Source: Aselliscus stoliczkanus
Lineage: Eukaryota > Chordata > Mammalia > Chiroptera > Hipposideridae
Direction: 5' to 3'
Assembly (NCBI GenBank): GCA_033961575.1
Contig: CM066738.1
Span: forward strand, 66,811,478 to 66,875,477
Length of the DNA: 64,000 nt
Shown here piece by piece: positions 45,170-57,180 of this stretch (positions are counted from its first letter, which is position 1; every line of letters starts with the position of its first letter). The notes beneath the pieces were generated by a model. It had not been told where the DNA came from. It did not search any database and saw only the letters and a program-made list of their open reading frames with translations. A program made the translations under genes and the position numbers.

Positions 45170-47283
45170 TCAAATTGATGTCATGATTCTTTATATAGAA
45201 AACCCTGAAGACTCCACCAAAAAATTATTAGAAACAATAAACAAATACAGTAAAGTTGGTGGAAACCAAATGAATGTATAAAATCCATTGTATTCCTGTA
45301 TATTAACAGTGAAATTTCAGAAAAATAAATTTTAAAAAAATTCCTTTTGGAATTGCAACAAAAAATAAAATACCTAGAAATAAACTTAACAATGGATGTG
45401 AAGGATGTATACACTGAAAATTATGTCATTCTTATAAGAAATTGAAGAAGACACAAAGAATTGGAAAGACATTCCATATTCATGAACTGGAAGAATCAAC
45501 ATAGTTAAAATGGCCATATTACCCAAAGCAATATACAGATTTAATGCAATCCCCATCAAAATCCCAATGGCATTTTTTCAAGAAATAGAATAAAAACATC
45601 AGATTTGTGTGGAATCACAAAAGACTGCAAATAGCAAAAACAATCCTAAGAAAAAAGAACAATGCTGGAGGTATCACACTCCCTGACTTCAGCTCATACT
45701 ACAAAATGACAGTATTCAATACAGCATGATGAGGGCCGGCCGATAGCGCGGTGGTTAAGCGCTGGCTTAGGAAGCCAGAGGCCCCGGTTCGGTCCCACAT
45801 ATGAGGGCCAGTGACACTGCCCTCAAAAAAAAAAAAGAATACAGCATGATATTGGCAGAAAAACAGACACACAGACCAATGGAATAGAATTGAAAACCGA
45901 GAAATAAACCCACATATATATGGGCAGATAATTTTTGATGAAGAAGCCAAAACCATACAGTGGAGAAAAGAAAGCCTCTTCAGTAAATGGTGCTGGGAAA
46001 ATTGGAAAGCCATGGGCAAAAGAATGAAACTACACTGCTATCTGTCACAATGTACAAAAATTAACTCAAAATGGATCAAAGCCCTAAACAGAAGACCTGA
46101 AACAACAAACTGCATAGGAGAAAACATAGGTAGTAAACTTATGGACCTTGGGTTCAAAGAGCATTTTATGAATTTGACCTCAAAGCAAGGGAAGTAAAAG
46201 CTAAAATAAATGAATGAGACTATATCTAACTATAAAGCTTCTGCACAGCAAAAGAAACCATCAACAAAACAATGAGGCAACCAACCGAATAGAAGAAGAT
46301 ATTTGCAAACACCTTAATAAGGGGCTAATATACTAAATATATAGAGAACACATACCAACTGAATAACAGAAAAATAAAAAATCCAATTAAAAAATGGGCA
46401 GAGGACCTGAACAGACACTTCTCCTAAGAAGAGATACAAATGGCTAACAGATATATGAAAAAATGCTCAACTTCACTAGCTATTAGGGAAATGCAAATCA
46501 AAACCACAATGAGATATCACCTCACACCAGTTAGAATGGCTATCATCAACAAGGCAAATAATAAGTGGTGGAGAGGCTGTGGAGAAAAAGGAACCCTCAT
46601 ACACTGTTGGTGGGAATGTAAATTGGTATAGCTGCTATGGAAAACAGTATGAAGGTTCCCCCAAAAATTAAGAATAGAATTACCATATGACTCAGCAATC
46701 CCTCTCCTGGGTATCTACCAAAAAAATCTGAAAACATTTATCCGTAAAGATATATGTACTCTGATATTCATTGCAGCATTATTTACAGTGGCCAAGACAT
46801 GGAAACAACCAAAGTGTCTCCTGATAGATGATTGGATAAAGAGCATGTGGTATATATACATAAGAGAGTACTATTCTGCCATAAGAAAATATGAAATACT
46901 GCCATTTGTGACACCATGGGGGTCTTGAGATTATTAGGCTAAGCGAAATAAGTCAGACAGAAAAAGTTGAGAACTATATGCCTTCTCTCATATATGGGAT
47001 ATAAAACTGAAAGCAACAAAAGAACAAAACAAACAAATAAAACAAGAAAAACTCATAGATACAGACAAAAATTCAGCAGTTACCAAAGGGTAAGGTAGGA
47101 AGGTGGATGGTAGAAGAGGGTAAAGGGGGTCAAATATATGGTGATGGAAGGAGAACCGACTCTGGGTGGAGAATTGACACACAGTGAAATATATACATGT
47201 TGTATGATAGAATTGTACACAAAATCTGTATAATTATACCAACCAATATCACCTCAATAAATTTAATTTAGAAAAAGAGGGGG
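45170..47283 (+). mobile_element. 5'-truncated L1 (same subfamily as 1-1618)
   Basis: It begins just after the RT YADD region (catgattctttatatagaaa) and runs to the 3' UTR end near 47270. The phrase ctggaggtatcacactccct at 45665 equals the first bases of the window. A SINE interrupts it. The ORF2 remains are in many frames, ending at ICGI-equivalent sequence near 47000. It is dead. Confidence 0.9.
45731..45837 (+). mobile_element. tRNA-derived SINE, short form
   Basis: It has a gggccggccgatagcgcggt head and a ctgccctc end with A tail. Exact 13-bp copies of aatacagcatgat flank it (45718-45730 and 45838-45850). Confidence 0.93.
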
Positions 47284-47289
47284 GAAAAA

Positions 47290-47712
47290 AACTGTAAATT
47301 TGTGGACATGCCTATCTATATAGTGGTGTCTACTTCTCTTCTCCTTGACCTGTGATCCTTCTGAAGATGAAGTATGATAAAAGTGGCACTATGCCAGTTT
47401 TGACTCAGCCTATAACAGCCCTGCACTCCGTTACTTGCTCTCTTCAACTCACAGAGGCCATCGTATTATGAGGAATTCTAAGTAAGTTTCATGTGGGGAC
47501 TAAATGGAGAAAAAGGAAAATGCCCAACTAGCCCCCAGTGATTGCAGCCCCCAGTCATTTAAGTCATCCTAGTGGGTCCCCAGAAGTTATGAAACAGAGA
47601 GACACACCGAATGAATTCCTGAGTTATAAAATTAAGAGATAAAATAATAATAAATTGTAATTTAAATAACCAAGTTTTGTGGCGGTTTGTTATACAGCAT
47701 TAGATAAAGAGG
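47290..47712. mobile_element. Ancient repeat, possibly LTR
   Basis: The end aaccaagttttgtggcggtt followed by tgttatacagcattagataa resembles the end of a widespread mammalian LTR-like repeat. The upstream part is unassigned. Confidence 0.4.
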
Positions 47713-48199
47713 TTAAAGTCTAGTCATGAAAAATAGTAGAGCTACCATATAAACCCAAGCAATCTAAATATATATAACAACACAAGTCCAAGAAGCCCAA
47801 AAAAAGAGAAAAATGATAAAGAATGGGGAGGCATCTGAAGGTTCATTCAGAATCATGAGAAAAATTAACTTAAAGAGGTTTAAAAATTATCTAAGAAACA
47901 GTGTTAGGATCCTCTTAAGTTTATTGATTTCTCAATATAAACAAGGAGAAATTTTAAACATCGTTTTTGAGAATTATGGGTGATTGTACCATGTTTGTTG
48001 CCTGTGTTTAGCCTTTACTCCCCTATCAGGAATCTCCCAGAAAATATTTAAAACTGAAAAAAAGTTTTAAGTTACTTCTGGATTAACTATGAAGGGCAAA
48101 TGTTGCATTCATCTTCTTTAATGTCAGTGTTGAGCTCAAGGTAGTTGAGTGTTGGTGTATGCAACTAAAATAAAGAGAGATGAGTATGTCAAACTGGTA
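47713..48199. other. Unassigned DNA
   Basis: No gene recognised. Confidence 0.4.
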
Positions 48200-48409
48200 G
48201 CACTTCAGGAAAAATAAACAAAAAAGAATATGTCAAGAACATCTATCTGAAAAAGCAAGGAAGATAAGAGTTAATTAAACTCAAAGCAAGCAAAAACAAA
48301 CAACAGAGATCAGAGAAGTTAATAAAATAGAAAAAAAATAGAGAAAATCAAGGAAACAAACTGATTCTCTGAGAAGTTAATCAAATTGATAAGCCTCTAT
48401 CAGGCAATA

Positions 48410-48605
48410 AAGAGATAGAAAGAAATGGAGATAGAGATGATAGAGATATAGAGAGAGACAGATATAGAGATAGGTAGAGATAGAGGTAGAGATGATAGAG
48501 ATAGAGATAAATAGAAATAGATTTGAGGTGGGGGAAGAAGACAGACAGTGAAGAGGGAGAGAGGGAAGAAGAGAGGGAGAACGAGAGAGAGGGGAAGAGG
48601 GAGAA
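48410..48605. repeat. (GATA)n/(GAGA)n purine-rich microsatellite
   Basis: gatagagata-type units grade into gagagagg repeats; nearly all purine on the plus strand. The overlapping minus frames are artefacts. Confidence 0.9.
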
Positions 48606-49451
48606 GGAGGAAACAAATTACCAAAATCAGAAATGAAAGAGGTGGCATCAGTACAGATTCTACAAACATAAAAAGGATAATAAGGGAATATTATAAACAA
48701 CTGTTTGTTAATAAATTCAACTAAGTAACTTAGATGAAATATACAAATTACCAAAAGTAATTTTTTTAAAAATTTATAATCTGACTTGTCTTATATCTAT
48801 TAATAAAATTAAATTTGTTGTTAAAATCCTTCACACAAAAACAAACAAACTTCTAGGATCAGAAAACTATTAGTAAACCAAATATTAAAGTAGAAATAAT
48901 ATTAATTCTACCCCAAAGTTTCCCAGAAAATTAAAGATGATGGAATACTCTCTGATTCATTCCATGAGGCCAGAATTATCTTGATAATCAAACCAGGAAA
49001 AGTATATAAAAAAAGAAAACTACAGGACAATTTTTCTTGTGCATATAGCTGCAGAATTTTCTAACAAACATTTAGCAAGTTAAATCCAACATTATATAAG
49101 TAATACATCATGACCATATGAGCTCTATCCAGAATTGCAAGGTTAGTGTAACATTTAAAAATAAATCTCTGTAGCTCACCATTCTAAGAAACTACAAAAG
49201 AAAATCAATATTATGTCCTGTTTTTTAATAAAGGAATTTAACAAAATCTAACATCTATTATGATTAAAAACCCTCAGGAAATTAGGAATAGAAGGAAACT
49301 TTCTCAACTTGATAAAGAAGTTTTATGAAAACCCACAACTAACATGTTTAATGGTGAAAGACCAAATTCTTCCCCTTAAACTCAGGAAGATTTTTTTAAA
49401 ATCTCTCTCACCACTTTTATCTAACATTTTATTGGAGGTTCTAGCTAATGC

Positions 49452-49455
49452 AAAA

Positions 49456-49531
<76 letters not shown>

Positions 49532-49545
49532 AAAGAAAGAAAAGG
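49452..49545. repeat. (AAAG)n microsatellite
   Basis: More than 20 nearly perfect aaag units lie within L1 RT sequence. The Lys/Glu/Arg-rich frame (49309-49557) is an artefact. Confidence 0.95.
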
Positions 49546-50055
49546 AATTCAGATTAGAAAGGAGGAGGTAAAACTCTTTTTATTCACACATGACATGAGT
49601 TTAGCAAAGTTGTAGGATAAAGGATTATTATAAAAATTTTAATTGTATTTTATATACAAACAATAGCATTAAAATAAAATATATGACTTTACCAATAAAA
49701 ATATGTAATACTTATATGCTACAAACTGCAAAGCAGTGCTGAAAGAATTTGAAAACCTAGATAAAAGGAGAGACATAATATCTTCCTGGGTAAGAAAACT
49801 CAATATTATAAAAATGTAAGTACCACCCAGTTGATCTAAAGAATCAATGCAATCACATTCAAAATATTGGAAACTTTTCGTTGTTTAGTTGAAACTAACT
49901 GTTTTAAAATTCAGGTGGAAATAAAAAAGGACCTCAAATTACCCAAATAATTTTGAAAAAGAAAACAAAGTTGGAAGACTAAAACTACAATTTCAAGACT
50001 TATTCACACATTATAGTGATCAAGGCCATGGTGACATAAGACATCCATTCTTTAA

Positions 50056-50480
50056 TAATAAAATCCATAAATAAAAGGCCCACAGCTAATATCATACTTA
50101 ATGGTGAAGGACTGAAAGCTTTTTCCTTAAAACATGCCCACTTTTACCACTTTTGTTACCCATACCACTGGAAGTTCCAGCCAGAGCAATCAGACAAGAA
50201 AAAGAAGCAAAAAACATTTAAATTGAAAAGAAAGAGGTAAAATTTTCTCTGTTCACAAATGACATAAACCTATGTGTAGAAAACTGTAAATATTCCACAA
50301 AAATAAAACTAATAAATTAAGTAACATTGCAAAATACAAATCAACACTCAAAAGTCAGTTGTTTCTATGCAATAACAATGAGAAAATCAACAAAATTAAA
50401 AAAACAAAACTAATATGTATATGAATGTTCATAGCAGTTTATTTTTAATAGCCAAAGACTAAAAATAGAAGCTCAATCTA
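50056..50480 (+). mobile_element. Second old L1 ORF2 fragment
   Basis: From aaaaggcccacagctaatat the sequence repeats the same RT region already seen at about 49320-49620 (aatggtgaaggactgaaag, actggaagttccagccagag, acaaatgacataaacctatg). It is therefore a separate L1 or a rearranged copy. A short ORF2-end phrase (atgttcatagcagtttattt) follows at about 50425. Confidence 0.75.
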
Positions 50481-51705
50481 ATCGTAATTTCATTCATGAT
50501 TTTGTGACTATTTTGTAGATGTTCTTATTGATAATTTTTTGATGCATGGTAAAGAAATTTTTTGAAAACTCAATTTTTTACTTTGCTTTGGATAAATTTC
50601 TTACTTTGTTTTAGATCCCAAGACAAATATCATAGCTTCAGGTTTTCCTTCCCAATTACACTGCTAGATGTTGGGATTTTGTCCTTTCTCCCTATAACAA
50701 TATAATAAATTTATTCTCCTTAATAACCTAATAATTAACTATAAATCAATTGTTCTACATGATTTCATTTTAAAGTAATCTCAATAATTTATATTATTCA
50801 GTGTTAAATGCTTGTTTTAAATATAACTTTATAGTTTTTAAATACATTATAGCTAGCATACATGGGGTAGGGGGATATCTCTTGCTCACACTGTTCTTAT
50901 TACTGTGCCAGGGTTAGCGTTTTCTGTTAAGATTTTAGATATAATATATAGTAAACAATGAGATTTTGATTAAATCACTTATTTTTAATCAGTTTCTTCT
51001 GTTCTTTGCCCTAGCAAAACAGACCATGTTTCTCTCTCTTTTATTCTTATCTTTCTCCGCTTCCTTTTTTAGATAGAATGAATAATACAGAGACTGACAA
51101 TTTTATGCCATGTTTTATATATTTTAAAAAATGACTTTTATATGACAAAAGGTGAATAGCTAAATTTTACTACACAGTATGTAGGCTTTGAAACTCTTAA
51201 AAATCTGGTGGATTTTGAATTAATTTTTGTGTCCCTACAGGGATGGAAATTGCTTCTTTCCAGTATTATTGACTGACAGGAAAGGTGATAACTTGTTTGC
51301 ATCCTTTGAACAAGTTCATTAGTTTCCTGTAATGGCTGTTGCAGGTAAATGCTCCAATATTTAATTAGCAGACTCTTTGGTGACCTTATATAAACAATTA
51401 CAAGACCTTTTCTCTTCTATTTGTGTTCAGGACTCAAGTGTTTTTCATGGTCAGTTTGACTCATCTTCAGTCAATAGTGGTATGCCTGACAGCTGCCATT
51501 AATAAGTGTTACAATAAGTGCCTATATTTTTTTCATGATCTAAAAATAAGATTCCATCAATCTTCAAAATTAACTACCTGAGCAGCAAAAGTTTTAAGCC
51601 TCTTCAATCCAAGTCTTCAGGTTGACACCACTTACTCTAAATCTTATGTCATTGCCAAATAAATAGAAGCAACATGTAAGTGTTGAAAATCCCTATACCA
51701 AGGTG
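50481..51705. other. Unassigned AT-rich DNA
   Basis: No gene recognised. Confidence 0.4.
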
Positions 51706-51707
51706 TG

Positions 51708-52015
51708 CCAATTAAGTTTGCAAACTTGCCTCTATGCACTTACATTGGCAGCAGTATACAAACAGTTCGGTATGGTTTCATAACCTTGGTATATCAGGGT
51801 CTCATAGCAGTGTTCCTGTTGACACGTGGCAGTGTCTTGCTGAGTGGTGTTCATTATTGTTGTTGCGTGCTTTGTATGCCCTCGCAAGAATGCCTGAGCT
51901 TGAATTAGAGCAACAAACATTAAATTCCTCGTTAAATTTGGCAATAGTGCAAATGAAATCAGGGATCATATCAAGAATTTCTGTTAATTGAATATATTGC
52001 ATGTCAGGAATGGTT
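51708..52015 (+). mobile_element. mariner 5' fragment
   Basis: The terminal-repeat-like tgccaattaagtttgcaaac is followed by gcctctatgcacttacattg and a start of transposase-like coding near 51890 (MPELELEQQTLN in one frame, then VKFGNSANEIRDHIK-like sequence in the next). It is broken within 40 codons. The TIR resembles that of the mariner at 59140. Confidence 0.6.
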
Positions 52016-52039
52016 CTAAACAATAGCTTATATACAGTA

Positions 52040-52185
52040 TTCTATTTAGTTTATGTTTTTATGAGGTATAATCATCACATTCCAGACAAAGAAAATGAAA
52101 AGTTAAATTACACATGAACATAGTAAGAGATAGGGCTAGAATTTAAACTCAGCTCTGACTTTCTGCTTTAAATTACTATTCCATA
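52040..52185 (-). mobile_element. MIR SINE relic
   Basis: gacaaagaaaatgaaaagtt, agtaagagatagggctagaa and tttaaactcagctctgactt follow reversed MIR. Confidence 0.6.
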
Positions 52186-53600
52186 ATATGCTTATGAATA
52201 TGCATTATTACCTGTGCATAGGGCAATGGGGAGGAAGCGAGAAATTGTATTTTGGATGTAACTACGAATTATAGGGATGAAGGCTCAGAAAACTGATTGT
52301 GATGAAGGAGAGACATTAATGGAAATAATAAAACTCAAGAAATCCAACTGGAGCTTTGATATGACACAGTAGTGGTTCTTCTACAATTTCCCAGGTGTAG
52401 CAAAAGGCAAGGAACATCTGAGTCAGATGTAAGTGTCCTGACACCTGCAAAGAATAGTCACTCTTCCTGTTAAAAAATAAAAAGGGCAATCAAGGGGAAA
52501 ATCCAAACAACAGTTTTTAAAGCTTCATAAACTGGAATTTGATGTTTAAAAACATAAATAATTTACTCTTGATGCATCAGCTCAATCTCACTTAGATCAA
52601 TATTTAATTAGTCTCACTCAGCTGTACTTGAATAACTATGAAAAATACCTGCTTAGTTTAAGTCCCATTCTGCAGAAATCTAAATCACTGTTATTTTTAT
52701 TTAAACTTCTCTTCAAATCTCATAATGCAATATTTGTTCCAGCCCCCAGTTATGCCTTGATATATCCTTTGATTTATTAAAGATTTGTCTCTGGTTCTAC
52801 CAGGCAACAACATACTTACAAGCCAAGGTGTGCAGTATGAGGTCAACTTTCTTGGACAGCACACTCCTTCCATCATTTGAACTGAGTCCTCTTCAGAACC
52901 TGGTTTTTCTTATCCCTCCAGAGTCCCCCAGGGCCACCCATTTGGGAACCTCCAAACAACGCTCACCAACATTCTATTTGAATTTCTGAAGCAGAAAGAG
53001 AGGCTTCTGAACAGGTGCTTACATTACTGACCTTGTTATACTTCACATAACACATGGGATTTGCCTCTGGCTACAATCTGGATCAACTAAGTCTGCCATG
53101 CTTCTCACATCCAGTTATGTTATGCTAGCAATAATAATATGTTAAGGTCTGCAATGAATTCAGGTACAGTTGCCTTTGTGTTATGTGCTTCATCTACTCC
53201 TATTTTCTTCCCATTTTTCCTTTGCCTCCAAACATATTTTACTATGTCTTGTATGATACACAATCTGTTATAAATAAATACACCTATTTTTTTAGTCCTC
53301 TGTTCTTTATCCTCTTGGCAGTAAGAAAATCCAGTGTTCCCCCAAGTCACAACTTTCTAGGCAGCCTGCACTCCTGAGTTTTGGCATTTTATTTCTTTTT
53401 ATTTTTGTCATCTACTGATTTAAAGGCTATTTTCATATGTCATTTTCTTCCTCATCTTCTTCCTTGTTCCAACCACTGCTCCTCTTTTTTACTTCATGTC
53501 CTCTACATAGCCTGTGATATTTCAAAATCCAAGTGCAAGGTCCATTTAATGCTATAGCCTCAGTCCTGTGGCTGCCTTAGTATAAACTGTTATATCTTGT
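52186..53600. other. Unassigned DNA
   Basis: No gene recognised. Two overlapping frames on opposite strands (53120-53350 and 53183-53377) have no recognisable motif. Confidence 0.4.
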
Positions 53601-54207
53601 TTAAGAAATCTTTCTCCCAAGGTCACAGAAATTTTTTTCTTCTATTGTCTTATAATATTTCATAATTTTGCCCTTCACATTTAGATCTTCATTACACTGG
53701 ACTTGAATTTTATGTACAGTGAGATAGAGGAGTCTAATTTCGTGTTTTTCTTTAGGTAGATTACTAATTGCTGTTCATTTACTGGGAAAAACAAAATCTT
53801 CCCCCAAATATTTGAAATTATAGCTCTGTGATTAAAGCAAATTCCTGACAATTAGGAAATCTTTTTCTAGGGTCTTTGTTTTATTCTACTATCCAGTTTA
53901 TCTGTGACTGGCTTAATTATGATAGCTTTATGGCAATTGCTGATATCTGTTAAGAAAATTCTCACTACTTTTTTACTTTAAAAACATTGTTTTGAAATTT
54001 TAGGCCCTTTATTCTACCATATCAATTTTAAAGTCAGCTTTCCAAGCTTCTTAAACAAACTGCTAAGGTATTATTGGAATGGTATTGAAACTATAGATCA
54101 ATTTAGGGAAAATTGACATCCTTATTATACTGAGACTGTCAATTCATAAGTATGGTATTTTCTTAATATACTTGTTAAAGTTTTATAGCTTTCTCTGTAG
54201 AATTCTT

Positions 54208-54636
54208 TTTTTTAAATATTTTATTGGGGAGTTGGGGGAGGGGAACAGACAAGTTGCTGTCCTTTTGTTCTTCAGTCTAGTTGTGGAGGATGTTGCTTCA
54301 CTGGCCCATGTGGTGTCATCATTGTGCTCTTCTTGGGTGAGGCAGATCGGTCGCCAGCTTCTGGACAGCCACTCACAGCGGCTCTTTGCAGCTCACACTG
54401 GTTGCCAGCCTCACATGCTGGCTGCTGGCCACTCACTGTAGCCTATGGCAGCCCACTGCAGCAGGGGCTGCAGCTATGCCATCCCTGAGGACTCACAGCA
54501 GCCCAGCTCCAGTTGGAGCTGTTGTTCACCATCTTAGCTGTAGAGGGCAATGTCACTGGCCCTCATATGTGGGATCCGAACCTGTACCGCTGGCGTTCCA
54601 AGCCAGCTCTTAACCAATGTGCCACTCGGCCAGCCC
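54208..54636 (-). mobile_element. Long composite SINE
   Basis: This has the same structure as 33094-33536: the T-run and aatattttattggggagttg at the left, the body, and the tRNA head reading gggctggccgagtggcacat on the minus strand. Exact 16-bp copies of tctctgtagaattctt flank it (54192-54207 and 54637-54652). Confidence 0.93.
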
Positions 54637-55075
54637 TCTCTGTAGAATTCTTATGTTTGATTAATTTATATGTTATTCATAGTCTTGGCTGTTATGGTAA
54701 ATGGTATGTTTTTAATTTCATTTTAAAAATATTTTTCCTGTCATATGGATAATAATTAATTTTTGCATGTTAATTTTAATCCAGAAAGTTTGATAAACTG
54801 AAACAATTTTAATAACTCATGTAGATGTCTTTGCAGAAAAATGACAGTACTGTTTCTTTCCTTCCTAACCTTATAAATTTTACTTCTTTTGTGGTATGTT
54901 GTCAGGGATCCCCAGTATAATATTTATTAGAACTGGTGATAGTTGATAACTTTGTCTCATACTCTATATTAAAAGTACTGTTTTGAACTTTGCACCTTTA
55001 AGTGAAATGTGTGTTGTAGATTTTGTATAGATATTTTTTTAGTTTATGGTTGCTGCTTTGTTAAGAATTTTTACT

Positions 55076-55559
55076 GGGCCGGCTGAGTGGCGCATTGGTT
55101 AATAGCTGGTTTTGGGAAGCCAGCAGCCCTGGTTCGGTTCTCACATATGTGGGCCAGTGACACTGGCCTTTACAGCTAACAACAGCTCCACCTGGAGGTG
55201 GGCTGTGCAAGACCCGGCGATGGTGGGGGTTGCAGCCCCTGCTGCAGTGGGCTGCCATAGGCTACAGTGAGTGGCTGGCAGCCAGTGTGAGCTGCCAATA
55301 GCTGTGGTGAGCGACATCCAGAGGCCAGCGACCGATCTGCCTAATCTGGGAAGAATGCAATGACCATCCGGGAAGAGCGCAATAACGACTCCAATATGGG
55401 TCAGTGAAGCAACATCCTCCGCAACTAGACTGAAGAACAAAAGAAGACAGCAACTTGCCTGTTCCCCTTCCCCTATTCCCCAACGCTGTTTCCCTCCCCC
55501 AATTCCCCAATAAAATCTTAAAAAAATAAAAATAAAAAGGAAATAGCAAAAAAAAAAAA
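55076..55559 (+). mobile_element. Long composite SINE
   Basis: The head gggccggctgagtggcgcat, then gggccagtgacactggcctt, the long body (gctgccataggctacagtga, catcctccgcaactagactg), ccccaataaaatctta and an A-rich tail. Exact 13-bp copies of aagaatttttact flank it (55063-55075 and 55560-55572). It carries a small internal duplication (gggaagaatgcaatgacc / gggaagagcgcaataacg) compared with the other two. Confidence 0.93.
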
Positions 55560-56056
55560 AAGAATTTTTACTATTAAAGAATGACACATAATATTCCTTA
55601 TGAACAATGCTGATAAAGTAAATTATGTTAATGTAATTTTCAATGTTGATCTGTTGGTGTATATTTGGTCAAGAGGTATAATCTGTTTTACTTGTTGAAT
55701 TTGGTTGCTAATTTACACAGTTCTTTAGGACTTTTCATCTATGTTTGTGAATGTGATTGTCAAGCAACTTTTCTTTTTCTTAATGTCTTTATCTGATTTT
55801 GATATTGAAGATTTTTCTCAACCCAAAGGTGATATGGAGAATGTTTCATTTTATTCTATACCATTGAGTAATTTGTATAAGATTGGAATTATCGAGTTAT
55901 TTCTCATTCAAAATGTCAGTGATTTTTTAAGTTATATATATTTTAGGAATCTGCCCATTTCATCTAAGTTTTTAATTTTATTCTTGCAAAAATGTTCACA
56001 ACATTCTACTATAATGTTGTTAATGTGTTTATAACAAAGTTATACTCCATTTATTT

Positions 56057-56271
56057 ATTTATTTATTTACTTATTTATTTATTTTTAGGTTAATATACAC
56101 CACCACCCCATTTTTTGTGGTTGGGGAAGACCCATTAGCTCCAAGTAAAATAGTTGTTTCAATCTAGTTGTGGAGGGCGCATCTCAGTGTCCCATGTGGG
56201 GATCAAACTGGCAACCTTGGTGTTAGGAGCACTGGGCTCTATCTAACCAATTGTGCTAACCAGCCATTCCC
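56057..56271 (-). mobile_element. VES-like SINE
   Basis: On the minus strand it begins ggaatggctggttagcacaa, has a B-box-like ccagtttgatccc and the body gcgccctccacaactagatt gaaac, and ends in (aaat)n. This resembles bat VES SINEs. The flanks tactccatttattt (56043-56056) and tactccttttattt (56272-56285) form a 14-bp duplication with one change. Confidence 0.82.
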
Positions 56272-56499
56272 TACTCCTTTTATTTTTTAATAATCTTTTT
56301 TGTTCTCTCTGTCTTTACACTTTCTCTTTCTCTTCCTCTCTGTTAAGTCTTGCCAGAAATTTATCAATTTTATTAGTCTTTTTATAGAATCAACTTTTGG
56401 CTTTGGTAATTTTATTTATTCCATGTTTGTTTTCTGTTAACCTGAAGACTGCAGAATACACATACATTCACAAGACATTCACATCTTTGCTTGCATTTT

Positions 56500-57180
56500 T
56501 GTTTTTTTATTAATGTTCTTTGAAGAGCATATATATTTTTTCAATTTAAATTTAGTTTGTGTTACCAATTATTTTGGAGGGTTTTGCTTCTTGTTACCTG
56601 GCTAAGAAATCTTTGCTTACTCTAAGATTGAAAGATTTTCTCCCCAGTATTCTCTAAAAGTTTTGGAGTTTTAGCTGTTGTGTTTGGCTCTATGATCCAT
56701 TGTGATTTAATTTTGTGTGTGTAGTGTAGGATAAGGATCAAGGTTTACTACTTTTTTTGCCTAAGTGGATTATCAGTAATTCTGAGACTCTTTGTTAAAA
56801 AGACTATAGTTTCCCAATGTCCAAAGGTGTTGATTACTTTGTTGAAAAACAATTGACCTTATATGTCTGAGTATGTCCAGTTTTATTATACTGTTCTTTT
56901 TATTTATATACTTATCCTTATAGCAATACTGTATAGCATTGATTACTATAGCTTTAAATTAAATCTTGAAATCAGGGTCAAACCTTGTTCTTCTTTTTCA
57001 AATTTGATTTTATGTCCTTTCATTTCAATTTAGATTTTAGAACTAGTTTGTTAATCTCTATGAAAAGCTTCTTAAGACTTAACTGGAATTGCATTAAATC
57101 TATAGATCGGTTTTGGAGAAAATTGTATAAGTGGAATTATTCATTATGTTTTCTTTATTATGTCTATTCCTTTAAATAAT
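56500..57180 (-). mobile_element. Second old L1 ORF2 3' fragment, antisense
   Basis: The plus strand reads taagaaatctttgcttactc, gatccattgtgatttaattt, ggataaggatcaaggtttac, gttgaaaaacaattgacctt and ttgcattaaatctatagatc, the reversed ORF2 C-terminal region. It overlaps in content with 53605-54185, so it is a separate copy. Confidence 0.8.

Larger units (their letters stand above)
48200..50055 (+). mobile_element. Old L1 ORF2 fragment
   Basis: Decayed ORF2 sequence is readable in order: gaaatcaaggaaacaaac-type endonuclease/RT linker, aatcagaaatgaaagaggtg, attataaacaactgtttgtt, then RT sequence (gagctctatccagaattgca, tttaatggtgaaagacca, ctcaccacttttatctaaca) and a C-terminal part to about 50050. 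A purine-rich microsatellite (48410-48605) and an (AAAG)n run (49452-49545) have expanded inside it. Confidence 0.8.
53605..56460 (-). mobile_element. Old L1 ORF2, antisense, interrupted by three SINEs
   Basis: The plus strand carries reversed ORF2 sequence: ctttattctaccatatcaat, gaaactatagatcaatttag, ctgagactgtcaattcataa, later tccagaaagtttgataaact, atcccagtataat-type blocks and agaatcaacttttggctttg near 56390. SINEs at 54208-54636, 55076-55559 and 56057-56271 split it. It is too decayed for any product. Confidence 0.75.

Noticed and set aside
48377..48754. Ser/Leu-rich minus frames of 125 and 89 codons
   Set aside because: They are the complement of the purine-rich GATA/GAGA repeat.
49309..49557. 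Lys/Glu/Arg-rich 82-codon frame
   Set aside because: It is produced by the (AAAG)n microsatellite.
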